In this document: piece by piece, positions 50,178 through 60,900 of the stretch | How the letters are laid out: every line of letters starts with the position of its first letter | Position numbering within the stretch: position 1 is the first letter of the stretch | Source of the DNA: Epiperipatus broadwayi | Lineage: Eukaryota > Onychophora > Udeonychophora > Euonychophora > Peripatidae | Reading direction: 5' to 3' | Assembly (NCBI GenBank): GCA_028023455.1 | Contig: JAQFVV010000012.1 | Coordinates: forward strand, 12,662,364 to 12,726,363 | DNA length: 64,000 nucleotides | Notes under the pieces: model-generated | Told to the model about the DNA's origin: nothing | The model's input: the letters and a program-made list of their open reading frames with translations, nothing else | Database searches by the model: none | Program-made: the position numbers and the translations under genes

Positions 50178-50440
50178 TCTGGATGAGAACGAAGTGGATA
50201 GGCATGCCGTGGATCATTGCCGATGTGCAGGCCTAGATACGAAGAAAGTGGATAAGCATAGCATGTGCCAGACTTAGAGAATCACTGCCAGAGGCCTTTT
50301 TATATGAAATAAGTGAATAGGCATAGTGTGTGCCAGACTTAGGAAATAACAGCCAGAGGTCTTTTTATACGAAGAAAGTGGATAGGCATAGCGTGTGCCA
50401 GACTTAGGGAATCACTGCCATAGGCCTTTTTATACAAAGA
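50178..50440. repeat. Tandem repeat, about 4 x 65 bp
   Basis: Units with AAGTGGATAGGCATAGCGTG, TGCCAGACTTAG, ATCACTGCCAGAGGCC and TTTTTATA. Three clear units start near 50238, 50304 and 50368; a diverged partial unit precedes them. GC content is well above the surroundings. Confidence 0.9.
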
Positions 50441-52326
50441 AATGGTTTTAGAAAATGTCAACTATCCTCAGAACAAGGTTTGAAAAATAAATCTATGGGT
50501 TCGAACTTGTTGTAACCCCCAGATTAAGAAGCACATATATAAACATGAAGATAAGGCAGAATGTCAGTAACGCAGTACGGATGTCACTAACGACATTGAC
50601 TAAGATTTACTGCTTTAAAATAAATGCCCCTTGTTTGAATGCCATAATTTAGACAAATAATATGCAATGCAGTTATATATATAGAGAGAGATTTCCCTAA
50701 ATAAAATATACGTTAAGATTTTATTTAGTAAAAGAAACATTAAGATTTACCCCTTCCCTTTTCTGTTATTTAAAATAAATCAATCCCACCTTTGTTGATT
50801 TTATAATAACTGGAATAGATATGTACAGTATTTAATATTTTAAGAGTATGGAACAATAAAATAAAAACTAGCAGTTATATAAAATAATTAATGGGCCACT
50901 CTTTCAGAATAAAAAAAAACATTTTAAAAGATTTCAAAACATTAATTAACCTAAGCTCTGAATTTACCCCAGGTAGAAAATCCAGAGTTAAACAAATATA
51001 TTTTTTTTATATTAAAACATAGATGAAATGTTGGCTTGTAAAACAATCTGGCGAGTGTATTAATTAACAATACATTATATTTTAAGGGAACGTTAATAAA
51101 CTTAATTCAAGAAGGCTAACTTAAAAAGAAGAAAAGATTTTAGAAATTCAACTCGTCAGATTGCTTGAGATTGACACATTAATAATAACAACACTCATAT
51201 AAAATCAAGTAATAAATAAATGACCGCACCAAAATTAAAGAAAGTTAGAGCATATGAGAGAGAATTAAATTTATAGAAATCATTTGAAAGCAATTACATA
51301 TTAGAAATGTTACAAAATCAAATTATACATTAGGATAAATTGATAGTGGAGTTTGAGACTAATTTAGGCAAGCTAGATTTAGTTTCAATGGTGGTGGTTT
51401 GAAATAATTTACCTTGCACCATTTTAAGAGGTCATATTAAAAAGTCCAGCTCATGCATGGCAGTTCTTATGTGACAGCAAACTTCTGTTTAGCACTTCAT
51501 AGTTCTCCATCAGGCTTTTACTTCATTTCATGGGAGCATGGTAAAATGGCAGCAGAAGATGACCCTCACAGGTCAGAAAGGTGATGAGCTTTCTATGCCT
51601 ACACTTTTAAACCAGCTTGGATTACGTTCACTGCAGTTCTTTCAATAGTAGCTAATCTGTTCTCTGAATAGTGGCTAATCTGTCTGGTGATTTTCTATCA
51701 GGCCATTTTATACTTTGCCCAGGTATTTGAAGAATGCCTTTAATTACTTAGTTCATTGTTTTTGAAAGATGCAACTGTTAGATAACGTCCAAAAATAAAT
51801 TCAAATCTATTTCCAGATTAGAAAAAGATTTGACAAAAATGTTTATAACATAGAAAATCTTTAATTTTAATCCCATTTTAAGTAAAAACTTTAATTAAAA
51901 ATACCTTCCTCAGATCAAAACAATAGTGTTTCCAACCCTTTAATTATTTTTAGAGAATTTACAATTGCATCTTCCATTTTGGATTTAAAAAGAAAATTAT
52001 AGTTTAATAGGAAAAAAGTACTTTGAAAGAAAGAGTTTAAAGAATGACGTATAATAAAATATTTAAAAATCAATATTGTTAGTAAGTTTTTGCTCCTATA
52101 CATATATATTTGAGCCACACCTATATACTTTAATAAAAAAGAATTAATAATAATAAAAAAAAATGTTATTGAAAGTTAAAATTTATAAATTTTTAGGTGC
52201 GCATCTCAAATATATACATAAAATATATATACACGACACAAGGAGCGGGATGGGATATAGGGTTTGAACACAGGTTAGTAGGTGGAAACATGAAGCTCAA
52301 TCTTAAGCTAAGATTGACTGCTTCAA
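50441..52326. other. Non-coding remainder of the inner insertion
   Basis: No open frame with a recognisable domain. 51400-51720 is slightly richer in GC but shows no known signature. Confidence 0.4.
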
Positions 52327-52417
52327 CATATTGCCACTCAATGCAAGCAAGAGTAATCAATGGATACCAAAGGGCTTGTGCATAAAATCCCCATCTAGTG
52401 CCTACTCATTCAATATA

Positions 52418-52455
52418 CCCAGACTAGTTTCTGGCTTGTGACCTTCATCAGTGAG
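52418..52455 (-). ncRNA. Hammerhead-like motif in F3 left arm
   Basis: Minus strand: CTCA, CTGATGA, A-GGT-loop CACAA-GCC-A, GAAA, CTAG (self-complementary stem III), T-C, TGGG. All invariant core residues are present and the cleavage triplet is GUC. The A/A at the base of stem II is atypical. Its loop differs by one base from the other arm. Confidence 0.5.
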
Positions 52456-52657
52456 AAGCCTTGGATCTGAGAGCACTGCACCTAGATCTTAGGATCTAAT
52501 GTAATCTATCAGCAGCCATCTTTTATTTCTACTTAACTACAAAACTATGAGTCTTAAACCCTTTGCCACTGCCAGCACGTGAATTCATAGGGTAGTAAGT
52601 CATGAAGTGTGCATTAGATCCTAAGATCTAGGTGCAGTGCTGTCAGATTCAAGGCTC

Positions 52658-52695
52658 CTCACTGATGAAGGTCTCAAGCCAGAAACTAGTCTGGG
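52658..52695 (+). ncRNA. Hammerhead-like motif in F3 right arm
   Basis: CTCA (52658-52661) pairs with TGGG (52692-52695). CTGATGA at 52662-52668. Stem II GGT/GCC with loop CTCAA inside an A/A mismatch. GAAA at 52682-52685, CTAG at 52686-52689, T-C at 52690-52691, so a GUC triplet with predicted cleavage after 52691. Further out, ATTCAA upstream can pair with TTGGAT downstream (6 bp) across an internal loop, extending stem I. Confidence 0.5.
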
Positions 52696-52844
52696 AATAT
52701 TGGATGAGTATGCACAAGCCTTCTGGCATCCTTTGCTTGCATTGAGTGGCAATATGTATAGAGAGGTTTGCCTGTTTTAATAACAGTTATAAGCAAGCAT
52801 AAGAAATGGTAATCATGTGATATTTATTGGCTCAAAACCAAGAT

Positions 52845-53870
52845 ATTGTTTTACACTTTTGAGATGTTTATTTACTTCTATAACTTTCCTTTCTAGTTCA
52901 CAACTATACTTTCTTATATCACTAACAACTAGTTTTGTACCATTTTATAAAATTTGAAATATTCAATTCTTCTTAATGCATCATTTTTGTATATTTTCAT
53001 ATTTTCTTATTTTTTCATAAATTGTCTTATCTCAGAAGAAATTTAACTGGTAATTTGCTGTTTTTTTTTTGTATGAGCTATCTTTGTCATAATTTTTAAT
53101 ATATCAGTTATTTTCCTATTGAATTCATTCAAATTTGAATCATTTTCAAAATTTGAAAATGATTTGCATATTATTTAAATTCATTGGAATGTTTCTGAAG
53201 ATTAGGGATATCACCTGTGAATATTGTTTTTTTAATAACTTTTTCTCTTTAATTTTACATTAACATCCTTTTTTAATTCAATTTTTCTGACCCTTCATTT
53301 GGATGTTTTCATATTCATTTGCCTTAACATTTTTCTCAAAACAAGAATTCATAATATAATGTTTCTCTTTTTTGGCAAACTCCACATATCTCTCATTTCT
53401 ATCATCATAACCAAATTTATCTACAGCACTTTTATCTTTTAATTGTTTATTTATTCCAGCATCAATTTCTTCCATGACAATTGTAAAATATTGTGTGGTC
53501 TGAACAAAAGCTTTTTGTCCATCCATATAAAAATCCTCTATTTCATCATCATAATGAGAACTTGTTTGGGCATAAACCTGAATTATTTGCACTTGAAATC
53601 TGCTATTAAGTTGAATAACTAATCTTGCCATTCTGTCTGATACACCATTAATTTCTACAATATTGTTCTTCCACTTTTTACTTATAATGAAACCAATATT
53701 GGTTCCTTTGTAGTAGAGTATATCTCCACTTTTTAAATCAATTGTCTCTTCACTTTTTCTTCTCACTTCACAGAGTCCAATAATGTCCCATTTAATGTAA
53801 GACAGTTCTTCTAATTCTTGCTATCTTCCTTTACTTGAAAGTGATCTGCAGTTGTAAGTACCTAAATAAA
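52845..53870 (-). pseudogene. LINE: APE-type endonuclease and linker
   Basis: Minus strand. The endonuclease begins at about 53862 with LGTYNCRSLSSKGR, an in-frame TAG, then ELSYIKWDIIGLCEVRRKSE. The 162-codon open stretch 53278-53766 continues with GVSDRMARLVIQLNSR, FQVQIIQVYAQTSSHYDDE and the degraded metal/catalytic block TIVMEEIDAGI (normally MGDFNA), then KFGYDDRNERYVEFA. The linker to RT (ITDILKIMTKIAHTKKK ... VNKHLKSVKQYLG) runs to about 52845. This enzyme nicks target DNA to prime LINE reverse transcription. It belongs to the same LINE family as 18.5-19.2 kb and is broken by stops, the catalytic changes and the downstream insertion. Confidence 0.85.
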
Positions 53871-54344
53871 AAGTTGTCATCAAATGACAGCCTGGGTCTT
53901 CAATTCGAAAATTCCCAGGACCCTATACCTTCAGCCACCAACTGCTGCCTTGGCTGGTAATTTTACAGTCTTCTGGGAATAAGGGCCATGATATTAGAAG
54001 AAGAAAATGTTCACACATACATTTATTCTGCCTTCAATAAAACTCAACTGATATTACAGTTAGGAACTATCAGGCAACTGAGAAGTAAAACCATGGTGTT
54101 TTTGATCTTAAACTCGGAGATAAAAAAGCCAATAAACTCACCATGCTAGCTAATGTATGCTTAGTGAGCAGCCCTTTCATGTTTGTATACTATATGAATA
54201 ATCACATAGTAATAACTGCTGCAATGACAAGAACATAGGGAGTTAATATTAGGAATTTGCCCTGCTCAATTCCTTTAATGCCTCCAAGAGAAATCAAAGG
54301 GTTTTATTTCTGTTAATAGAAAATTCCTTTCTGCAGCTGGCTAC
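53871..54344 (-). other. LINE 5' leader and flank
   Basis: On the minus strand, 54000-53871 (GGCAGCAGTTGGTGGCTGAA, GGGTCCTGGGAATTTTCGAA) is moderately GC-rich and directly precedes the endonuclease, so it is probably the LINE leader. Beyond that, nothing recognised. Confidence 0.4.
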
Positions 54345-57300
54345 TATATATATATTGTAACCATATATTTTAGTATAAAATATATTATTTGATGTAACTA
54401 GTATAAAAAATTTCTCTTTCTTCTTTTGGTGATTTGATTGGCTTGAGCTGCACTTGAACAGATTACTCTCTTATATTATTTTGATAAATTTAAATTTGCC
54501 TCTTTCCATATACTAACTGATATCAAAATGTTTAACTTTTTAAAAATTTAACAACACATTAAAATTTGGTAAAATATTATTAAAAACAATATTTTGTTTT
54601 ATTTGTCTAAAAATGATCTTAAAATTATTATTTTATTCAATTTAACAAAAAACCATTTGTTCAATTAAAATTAAATATTAAAAATAAATACAGTAATTGC
54701 GTAGGCGTCTCAATGTAATAAAAGAAAAGAGCGCGAATTTGAGAAACGATTGTCTGATAGTTTGCTTTTGGAGGGAGAATGAAAAGAAAATGGTAAAGGC
54801 AAGTAGTGTAAATTTGCCAATCTTATTTTAAAGTAAAAAAAATAAGTAATCGGACTACCACAAAGTTTGCTATAAACGTAAATAACATCGTGGTATTTAA
54901 TTAGAAGATGCCTTGCTAAAAAATAAAAGTCTGTTCAAGTCGGCTGGCCAAGTGGATCGAATCAACAGTAATAATTCCAATATTACATTTTTAAAATGTC
55001 GGAGCTTTCCAGTTTAAAAGAAAATTGCAAGAATTGGTATGTTTTAAAATGTTTATTATTTTACAATTTGGAAACATTAAAAAGTATTTTAATTACAGAA
55101 GTTATGAATATGAAAATTTGCTTTTTAAAGAAAAAGAAATTTAAGTTAAAGTAAAATGTAAAAGTTATCAACATATTTTAAATATTTCCGTTTCTAATTC
55201 TAATAAAAATATAGTATTGATTGATATTTAATTCTACAAAGCCAGTAATATATTTGCTGGTTAATTTGTTTAGCATTTGGATAATAAATACTCTTCAAGT
55301 AATTAATCAAAGCTATTTCTAATTTTATCATCATATTAGAACGATTGAATTAAGTGCTATAATTAATATTCCTATATTTAAACGTGGATGGATAAATATT
55401 CGCATGGATGTAATAAAATTGGAACATTTTAATAGAGAAATGTAGAGATTAATAACTTAATGAAAAACATTTTCATTTAAATTCTGCGTTTCATATTGTA
55501 AAGTTATTTCATGTATTCGGAGCCACGTAAAATTGTTAATCTAATAGTGATTATAATAACCAATACAACGGATAAAATTGCATGTATGGAATTGAATTAT
55601 AGTTATAATTATTGCTTCATAGATTTATTGTTCGACACATCGTACATGGATCCCACGGAGCATATTTGGAGTTATACAATGTTATACAATCCGAGTTGTG
55701 ACACACACCAGTTATAATTTATGTATTGAACTGTAAAATGCTTTACATTTAATTTATATCACACACACACTTGTTAAATTTTATGTTAGATGCATAATGC
55801 ATTACTTTACGTTTATCGTTATCGGAACTTGCATATGAAGTTCCTAAGTATATTTTATTAAGTTTAAATCAATAGGGGTTGAATACAATATTTATTTAAG
55901 ATAATAGCGCTTGCGAAACAGCTTGAAAAGTATTAAATGAATTCGTGAAATGTATCAATCTTTGTGAGGTATTTTGTTGGTCTTTCCAGATTTATAGTCT
56001 TATACTAGTATTACTTGTATTATATTACACATTTTAGTTTAAGCAAAAGAAGTTAGTACATTAGTCGTCCTGATTAGCTTAGCATTTTATTATGCAAGAA
56101 CCCACATTTGTTAAAGTGTTAGTGTATTCTGAATAATCAGAATAACTGAGGGGGATGATTTTGCACTTTAATGTGAAGTAAGTAGTAATGTTGTTTTAGA
56201 ATGTTAAAGGGCTTTAATCTGTGCTGGTGGTTAATCCGCAGATTATTTTAATTGCTATTTTTGTATTTTACACATTCCTGCGCTGGTGGTTAATCCGCGG
56301 AATTGTGTGATTATACGTATTACTTTATGATGGTATAAATCCACCAAAGTGTTTAGTGTTATTTAATTCCCACGTGTAGATGAATACATCCACGGGAATA
56401 TGTTTTACTTCACAGATATAAGTTGGGCAAAGTATTTTAGTTAATCTGCTAAATCATCTTCTTCATTTGTACGCATAATTTATAAGTTAGATCATCAAAT
56501 GGTAGCAGGACGTTCTATTCAAGTACTTCATAATAATTAACTGTTGGTTGATTATTGTTCACCGGAATGTAAGTTTACATTTTCACTTTATTTAATGAGC
56601 GCAGTATAGCTAAATCATACAGACATAATATCATTTATTATATTATTATAGGTGTACATTAGGGATTTATTGAATCTGGAAATGATGTTAAATATTTCAT
56701 AAGTTGATGCTGAATATCGTATAATCTCATCAATATTCATTATATTAGATTGATATAAGGTAGGACTAGATTTAACAACAGTACCTATGAGAAGTTATTG
56801 AAGAAAGTCAATGGAATTATGATTTATTTATTTTATTTGTTTATTTATATTTTTGTTATAACATTGGAATTAATTATTAATTTTCATAAATTTGTAAATA
56901 AAAGTTGATTTATAATTAAACTTATTGTGCCGTTGCTATGTGTCATTCTTAAAATCAGAAATCATAAACTTTGGATAGAGCATACATTATAGAGCATACA
57001 TTGAAGTACATACTATCGTCAACATGATATAATAGTTTATAAATATTTTTTGAGAAAACATTTGGATGCTTTTCGTCTTTGGTAGTTTATGATGAGTAAG
57101 GTATAATAAAATCCCATTTACCTTTTCCATCATTGTGGCTTTGCGTATTTGATTTCAGTATACAATACAAATTAATTATTAAACTTGGAAACAGATTTTC
57201 CAAACAATAACATGATTGAATGTATTTACTTAACGTTTTTAAATTATCATTTGTCAGTAATAAGAGTCTCAGTGATATAATAAACTATAAAAGAACCCAA

Positions 57301-57900
57301 ATATTTATGTTTATTTATTGCAAAGCTTTTCCTAGACTAGCATCTACATTAAAAATCATATAGATGGTTTAAAGTTTCATAATTTCATGTAGTTCTACAA
57401 ATTACGCCATCTTGTACATGGTCGGCCATCGGGTCTCATACAATAAAAATCGCAAATTAAGGTTTGAATATAATAAAATTGCAAGTATAATTTATTTAAT
57501 GTATTTTATCATATTACTATGATAGATCTTCGCGGTACACCCTGGCTGCGATCAAATTAAATATAAAAGTTTATGTTAGATCATTAGTTTGGTCTGTGGT
57601 AAGTTGCTCCAGATGTTGAGTGTGGTCTTAGGTGCATAAAATAGATAGCATGATATGCTCTTGGTTACAGCTCTTAATAGCTGACAATAATTGAGTGGGA
57701 CTTGATCAGTGATCGAGATCACAATTCTTAGTGCACTTATGTTTTGGTGATGGGACCACACAACCAAACGCTTACAATTGTTGGACGCCGCAACGTTCTT
57801 CGGCGTAATCTCAAGCAATTTACCGGTTACAATTTATAGTGCCGCAATGTGTCCGGCACGATAGACAGTTGAGAGAGCAATTTATTAGGTTACAATATAT
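54345..57900. other. 3.5 kb block of unknown identity between TTGTAACC and GGTTACAA
   Basis: Bounded by TATATATATATTGTAACC (about 54345) and AGGTTACAATATATAT (about 57888), an inverted terminus in (TA)n. The interior is less repetitive, with scattered GC-richer segments (GGCTGGCCAAGTGGATCGAA at 54942, CGCGGTACACCCTGGCTGCG near 57532, GCCGCAACG and GTCCGGCACG near 57786-57860). A 17 bp direct repeat GCTGGTGGTTAATCCGC occurs at 56222 and 56282. No frame with a recognised domain. It may be a degenerate mobile element or host intergenic DNA. Confidence 0.35.
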
Positions 57901-57992
57901 ATAATAAGTGAAATAATGTTTAAAGCTAGATGGGAAAATTATGTAGTTACATAATTATCCCATTTAGCTTTAAGCATTATTTCATTTATTAT
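57901..57992. other. Near-perfect 45 bp-arm hairpin
   Basis: Arms 57901-57945 and 57948-57992 are complementary with three G-T wobbles and one mismatch, leaving a 2 nt centre. It abuts the (TA)n/GGTTACAA terminus. It could be a tiny MITE, a cruciform-forming palindrome or, if transcribed, a miRNA-like precursor. Confidence 0.8.
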
Positions 57993-60900
57993 TTAAATAA
58001 TACATGAGCAATTTAAAAGTATTGCAGTTTGTAACGTTATAATTGACTATTTATTAGTCTGCATTACATGGACATGTTTATTTCATGTTTAAGAAGGTTT
58101 ATTTAAACTTCATTGTATCAATATTTCATTCTCGGTGGTCAAGTTACAATCTTTAAGTGTCCATATATATTCAATGGATCATTAGTAAGAGTGGAATTTC
58201 ATTCTTGCTATTAAAAGGTGAGAAGGTTGCCTTGACAGCAGTGGGAAATATTATTTACTATCTTTATTGTGAATGTTTAGGTGATTACTAGCTAGTTTCT
58301 AATTAGATATATATATATACTCTTTCTAAAATAAATCCAGCCTAAAAACTCTCTGGCTAACTATGAAATATAACTAACAGAAACTAAAATCAATATTTCA
58401 TAATAACTCAATATAATAAACTAACCAAGTTTAAATTATAATAATAATTATAACAATAACAAATAATTAGGGTTCAAATTAAATACTCAGTTCATTTATT
58501 TTAATAATAGTTTAAGTTACAACTAGCTCACAAATTACAATTAAAATATGGTTCAACTAAAATACTAATAAAAATTATGAAACTCTTCACATGAGAGATT
58601 CAGCAAGGTTCAATGGTCTAACTTTGAAAATATACCCTGAAAGATATCTTCTCACTGACATAAGAATATTACCCCTACTTATTTAATACAACAAAACTAC
58701 CTTGTAATACTCTCATGTCTTTAAACACACATAGAATAATCCTAACTTATTAAATTTATCAAATTTATTATGAAAAACAAAGTAGTTACTATTCCTTTAT
58801 AAAATAATATTTCCTATATTTAAGTCTGTGTCGTACTTGACTGACTCATTTATTTTAAACACGATTTATTAGTCAATTAGTCATTCAGTTATTGGTCTCT
58901 GATTATCATGATGTTTGCAATACTATATTTGCATCCACCACTTTTAATGCCATTTTCTTTTATGTGTGTGTTCAAACTCAAAAACATGTTTTCTTTATAA
59001 ATTCTCATTGTGCTTGAACATATTGGTCCTTTGCTTAAGTAACTCCATGGTGGTTATAATGGTTATGGTTTGAAAATGAATGACCATTCCAACACAATTT
59101 TTTTCTTTTTTACTTATAGATTTCCAAGTTCTAAAGCTAACTATCCCTGTATGTTCATTGTTTCGTGGCCCTATAGGTGCCAGATGTAATGGACCAGTAG
59201 TTCTCACAAAAAGGGGAAAACACATCTAACTATGGTCAAGCCTAGGATCTTCGGGTAGGATGCTGGCAAGGATGCAATGAAATACTTAACTCATAATCAC
59301 TTCCACCTCCAATGGGCTAGTTCTATATTCATACATTAAATCTAAATATGATTTGTACTAGTTCATCCTCATCTCACCCCTGTTTCTGGCTCCATTATGC
59401 CTCAGTATTCATACTCAACTCTCTTCAGAAATAGGCCTATTCAGGTCAAGGACTACTGCTCCTCTATATAAGTGAGGATCAATTACAATAGTTACCCAGC
59501 ATATTTCCAATATCAGTATATATATATATATATAAAGGTGTGTGTGTGTGTATTGGAGTTTAGCATATATATTTAGAGGTATAAATGCACAATGATGGGA
59601 ACAAGACAGAGACCAAATTGATTGAAACAACTTAATAATAACAATATTTACATATATAATGATAAAAGTCAAGGATGATTTTCTATTACCTCAAGAATTA
59701 AATGCAATTAATATCCATACCCTGGTGATTATTTTTATTTACAAAAGTTTAAAATAATAAAAAAAAAATTAGAAGATCGTGAATCTGACATACTAATTCT
59801 TATTATGTACAAGTCATATTATAAAGTAATACTTGCTGTCTGATATATAATGAGTACCATCATCCTTTTTAGAGGAGAGGACTCCCTTCTATATGTATAT
59901 ATGATTCCCAAATATTGATAGTAAAGACCATACACACAAAAAGTTAGTCATGTAAACCGAAAAACAAATATATGATGAGTGTTAGTAAAACATTTAACAA
60001 ATAATGAGAACTATGTTCTGTTACTACTGTATGCTTTTAATGTGGAAAACATCAAGATCTTACTTTATTCCACATTCAGTATGATGATGTCAATCTACTG
60101 GAAGGGTGCATAGGCCTAAATTTTATTAATACTATAAAATGTTTATGAAATCTAACTCTTACTCCTTTATGCTTAAAATAAATTATCCTGTAAATACAAG
60201 CTTCCAAATGTGGAAATGGAAAGAAAAAAATATGAAAAGAAAAATATGATAAATAACAAATAAAATAATACAAATCAATTTCTGTGTCTGGCAAGCGCTG
60301 TCTATCATTTTCAAATTATATCCCTCATGGTGATAGATCTTCTCTGACCATGTACTGTCTGTAAATTTAATTGATGCACCCTCATTCATAGATCATCAAT
60401 GCTGTCTAGCTAATTTCTTTTGAAGAAGATGCTGGAGATCCACTGAAGATCATTGTCATCGATCATTATTTAATAAAGAAAGGCATCTCACATATCAGAA
60501 TGCTTCTATGAGTGTGAAGAGCTGGTGTTAAGCCTCCTACAGCATACTTCTTTTAGCCAGATCACCTTTCAGTACCCTTGTTAGTATGTGTAGTTTTTCT
60601 AGAGTTTTTTTAATGCATAAGGAAATGGTGCAAAAAACTGTCCTTCCTGATTGTTAGCAGTCATTTACTTATTCTCTTAGGATGATTTCATGTAAATGTG
60701 GAGTTTTCTTTTTAACAATTAGCTTAATTCATTTGGTTGACTTCCATATCTTGAAGGTATTTCAGGTTTTGGTTTATATTGACTGATGAAGTAAATTACT
60801 GTTTATTCTTATATGATTGAAATTTGATCTCAAAATTGAACACATATGTCCATCTTGCTTTGTTAAGAAAAAATAATATGTTTGTCAAGATGTTGACTTT

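Larger units (their letters stand above)
49168..52326. mobile_element. Inner insertion splitting foldback F3 (putative)
   Basis: The outermost 20 bp of the F3 left arm lie at 49147-49168, while the rest of the arm starts at 52327. The 3.16 kb between them begins TGTTGTACC and ends TTCAACA, with a shared inner inverted segment (CATGTATATCCACCTA on the left against CATGTTTCCACCTA read from the right). No coding region is recognised inside; it contains the tandem repeat at 50178-50440. Class unknown. Confidence 0.5.
52327..52790. mobile_element. Foldback element F3
   Basis: Inverted repeat with arms of about 165 bp. CATATTGCCACTCAATGCAA at 52327 pairs with its complement ending at 52756. Inner landmarks: CTAGATCTTAGGATCTAATG and complement. 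The right arm extends to about 52790 with the terminus GCCTGTTTTAAT; the matching left terminus lies at 49147, displaced by the inner insertion. One hammerhead-like core in each arm. Confidence 0.85.
49147..52836. mobile_element. Foldback insertion in the LINE, with ACCAAGAT on both sides
   Basis: ACCAAGAT occurs at 49139-49146 and 52837-52844, exactly where the LINE coding is interrupted (LGIGRKL on one side, KQYLG on the other): a possible 8 bp target duplication. TAAAACAGGCAAA near the left end (49147) recurs as its complement near 52770-52790. The right end has about 50 extra bases outside that inverted repeat, so the ends are not symmetrical. An 8 bp duplication is typical of hAT elements and of some foldback elements; no transposase is visible. 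Confidence 0.65.

Noticed and set aside
54938-54962. GTCGGCTGGCCAAGTGG, similar to the start of a tRNA-Ser
   Set aside because: The rest of a tRNA does not follow.
54996-55144. Possible first exon starting MSELSSLKENCKNW followed by a GTATGT donor-like site, with a TTACAG acceptor 62 nt on
   Set aside because: Splicing these two sites together gives an immediate stop, no conserved protein is recognised and there is no further exon in sight.
60783-60805. CTGATGAAGTAAATTACTG, with a hairpin after CTGATGA
   Set aside because: No GAAA follows the hairpin and there is no stem I partner.
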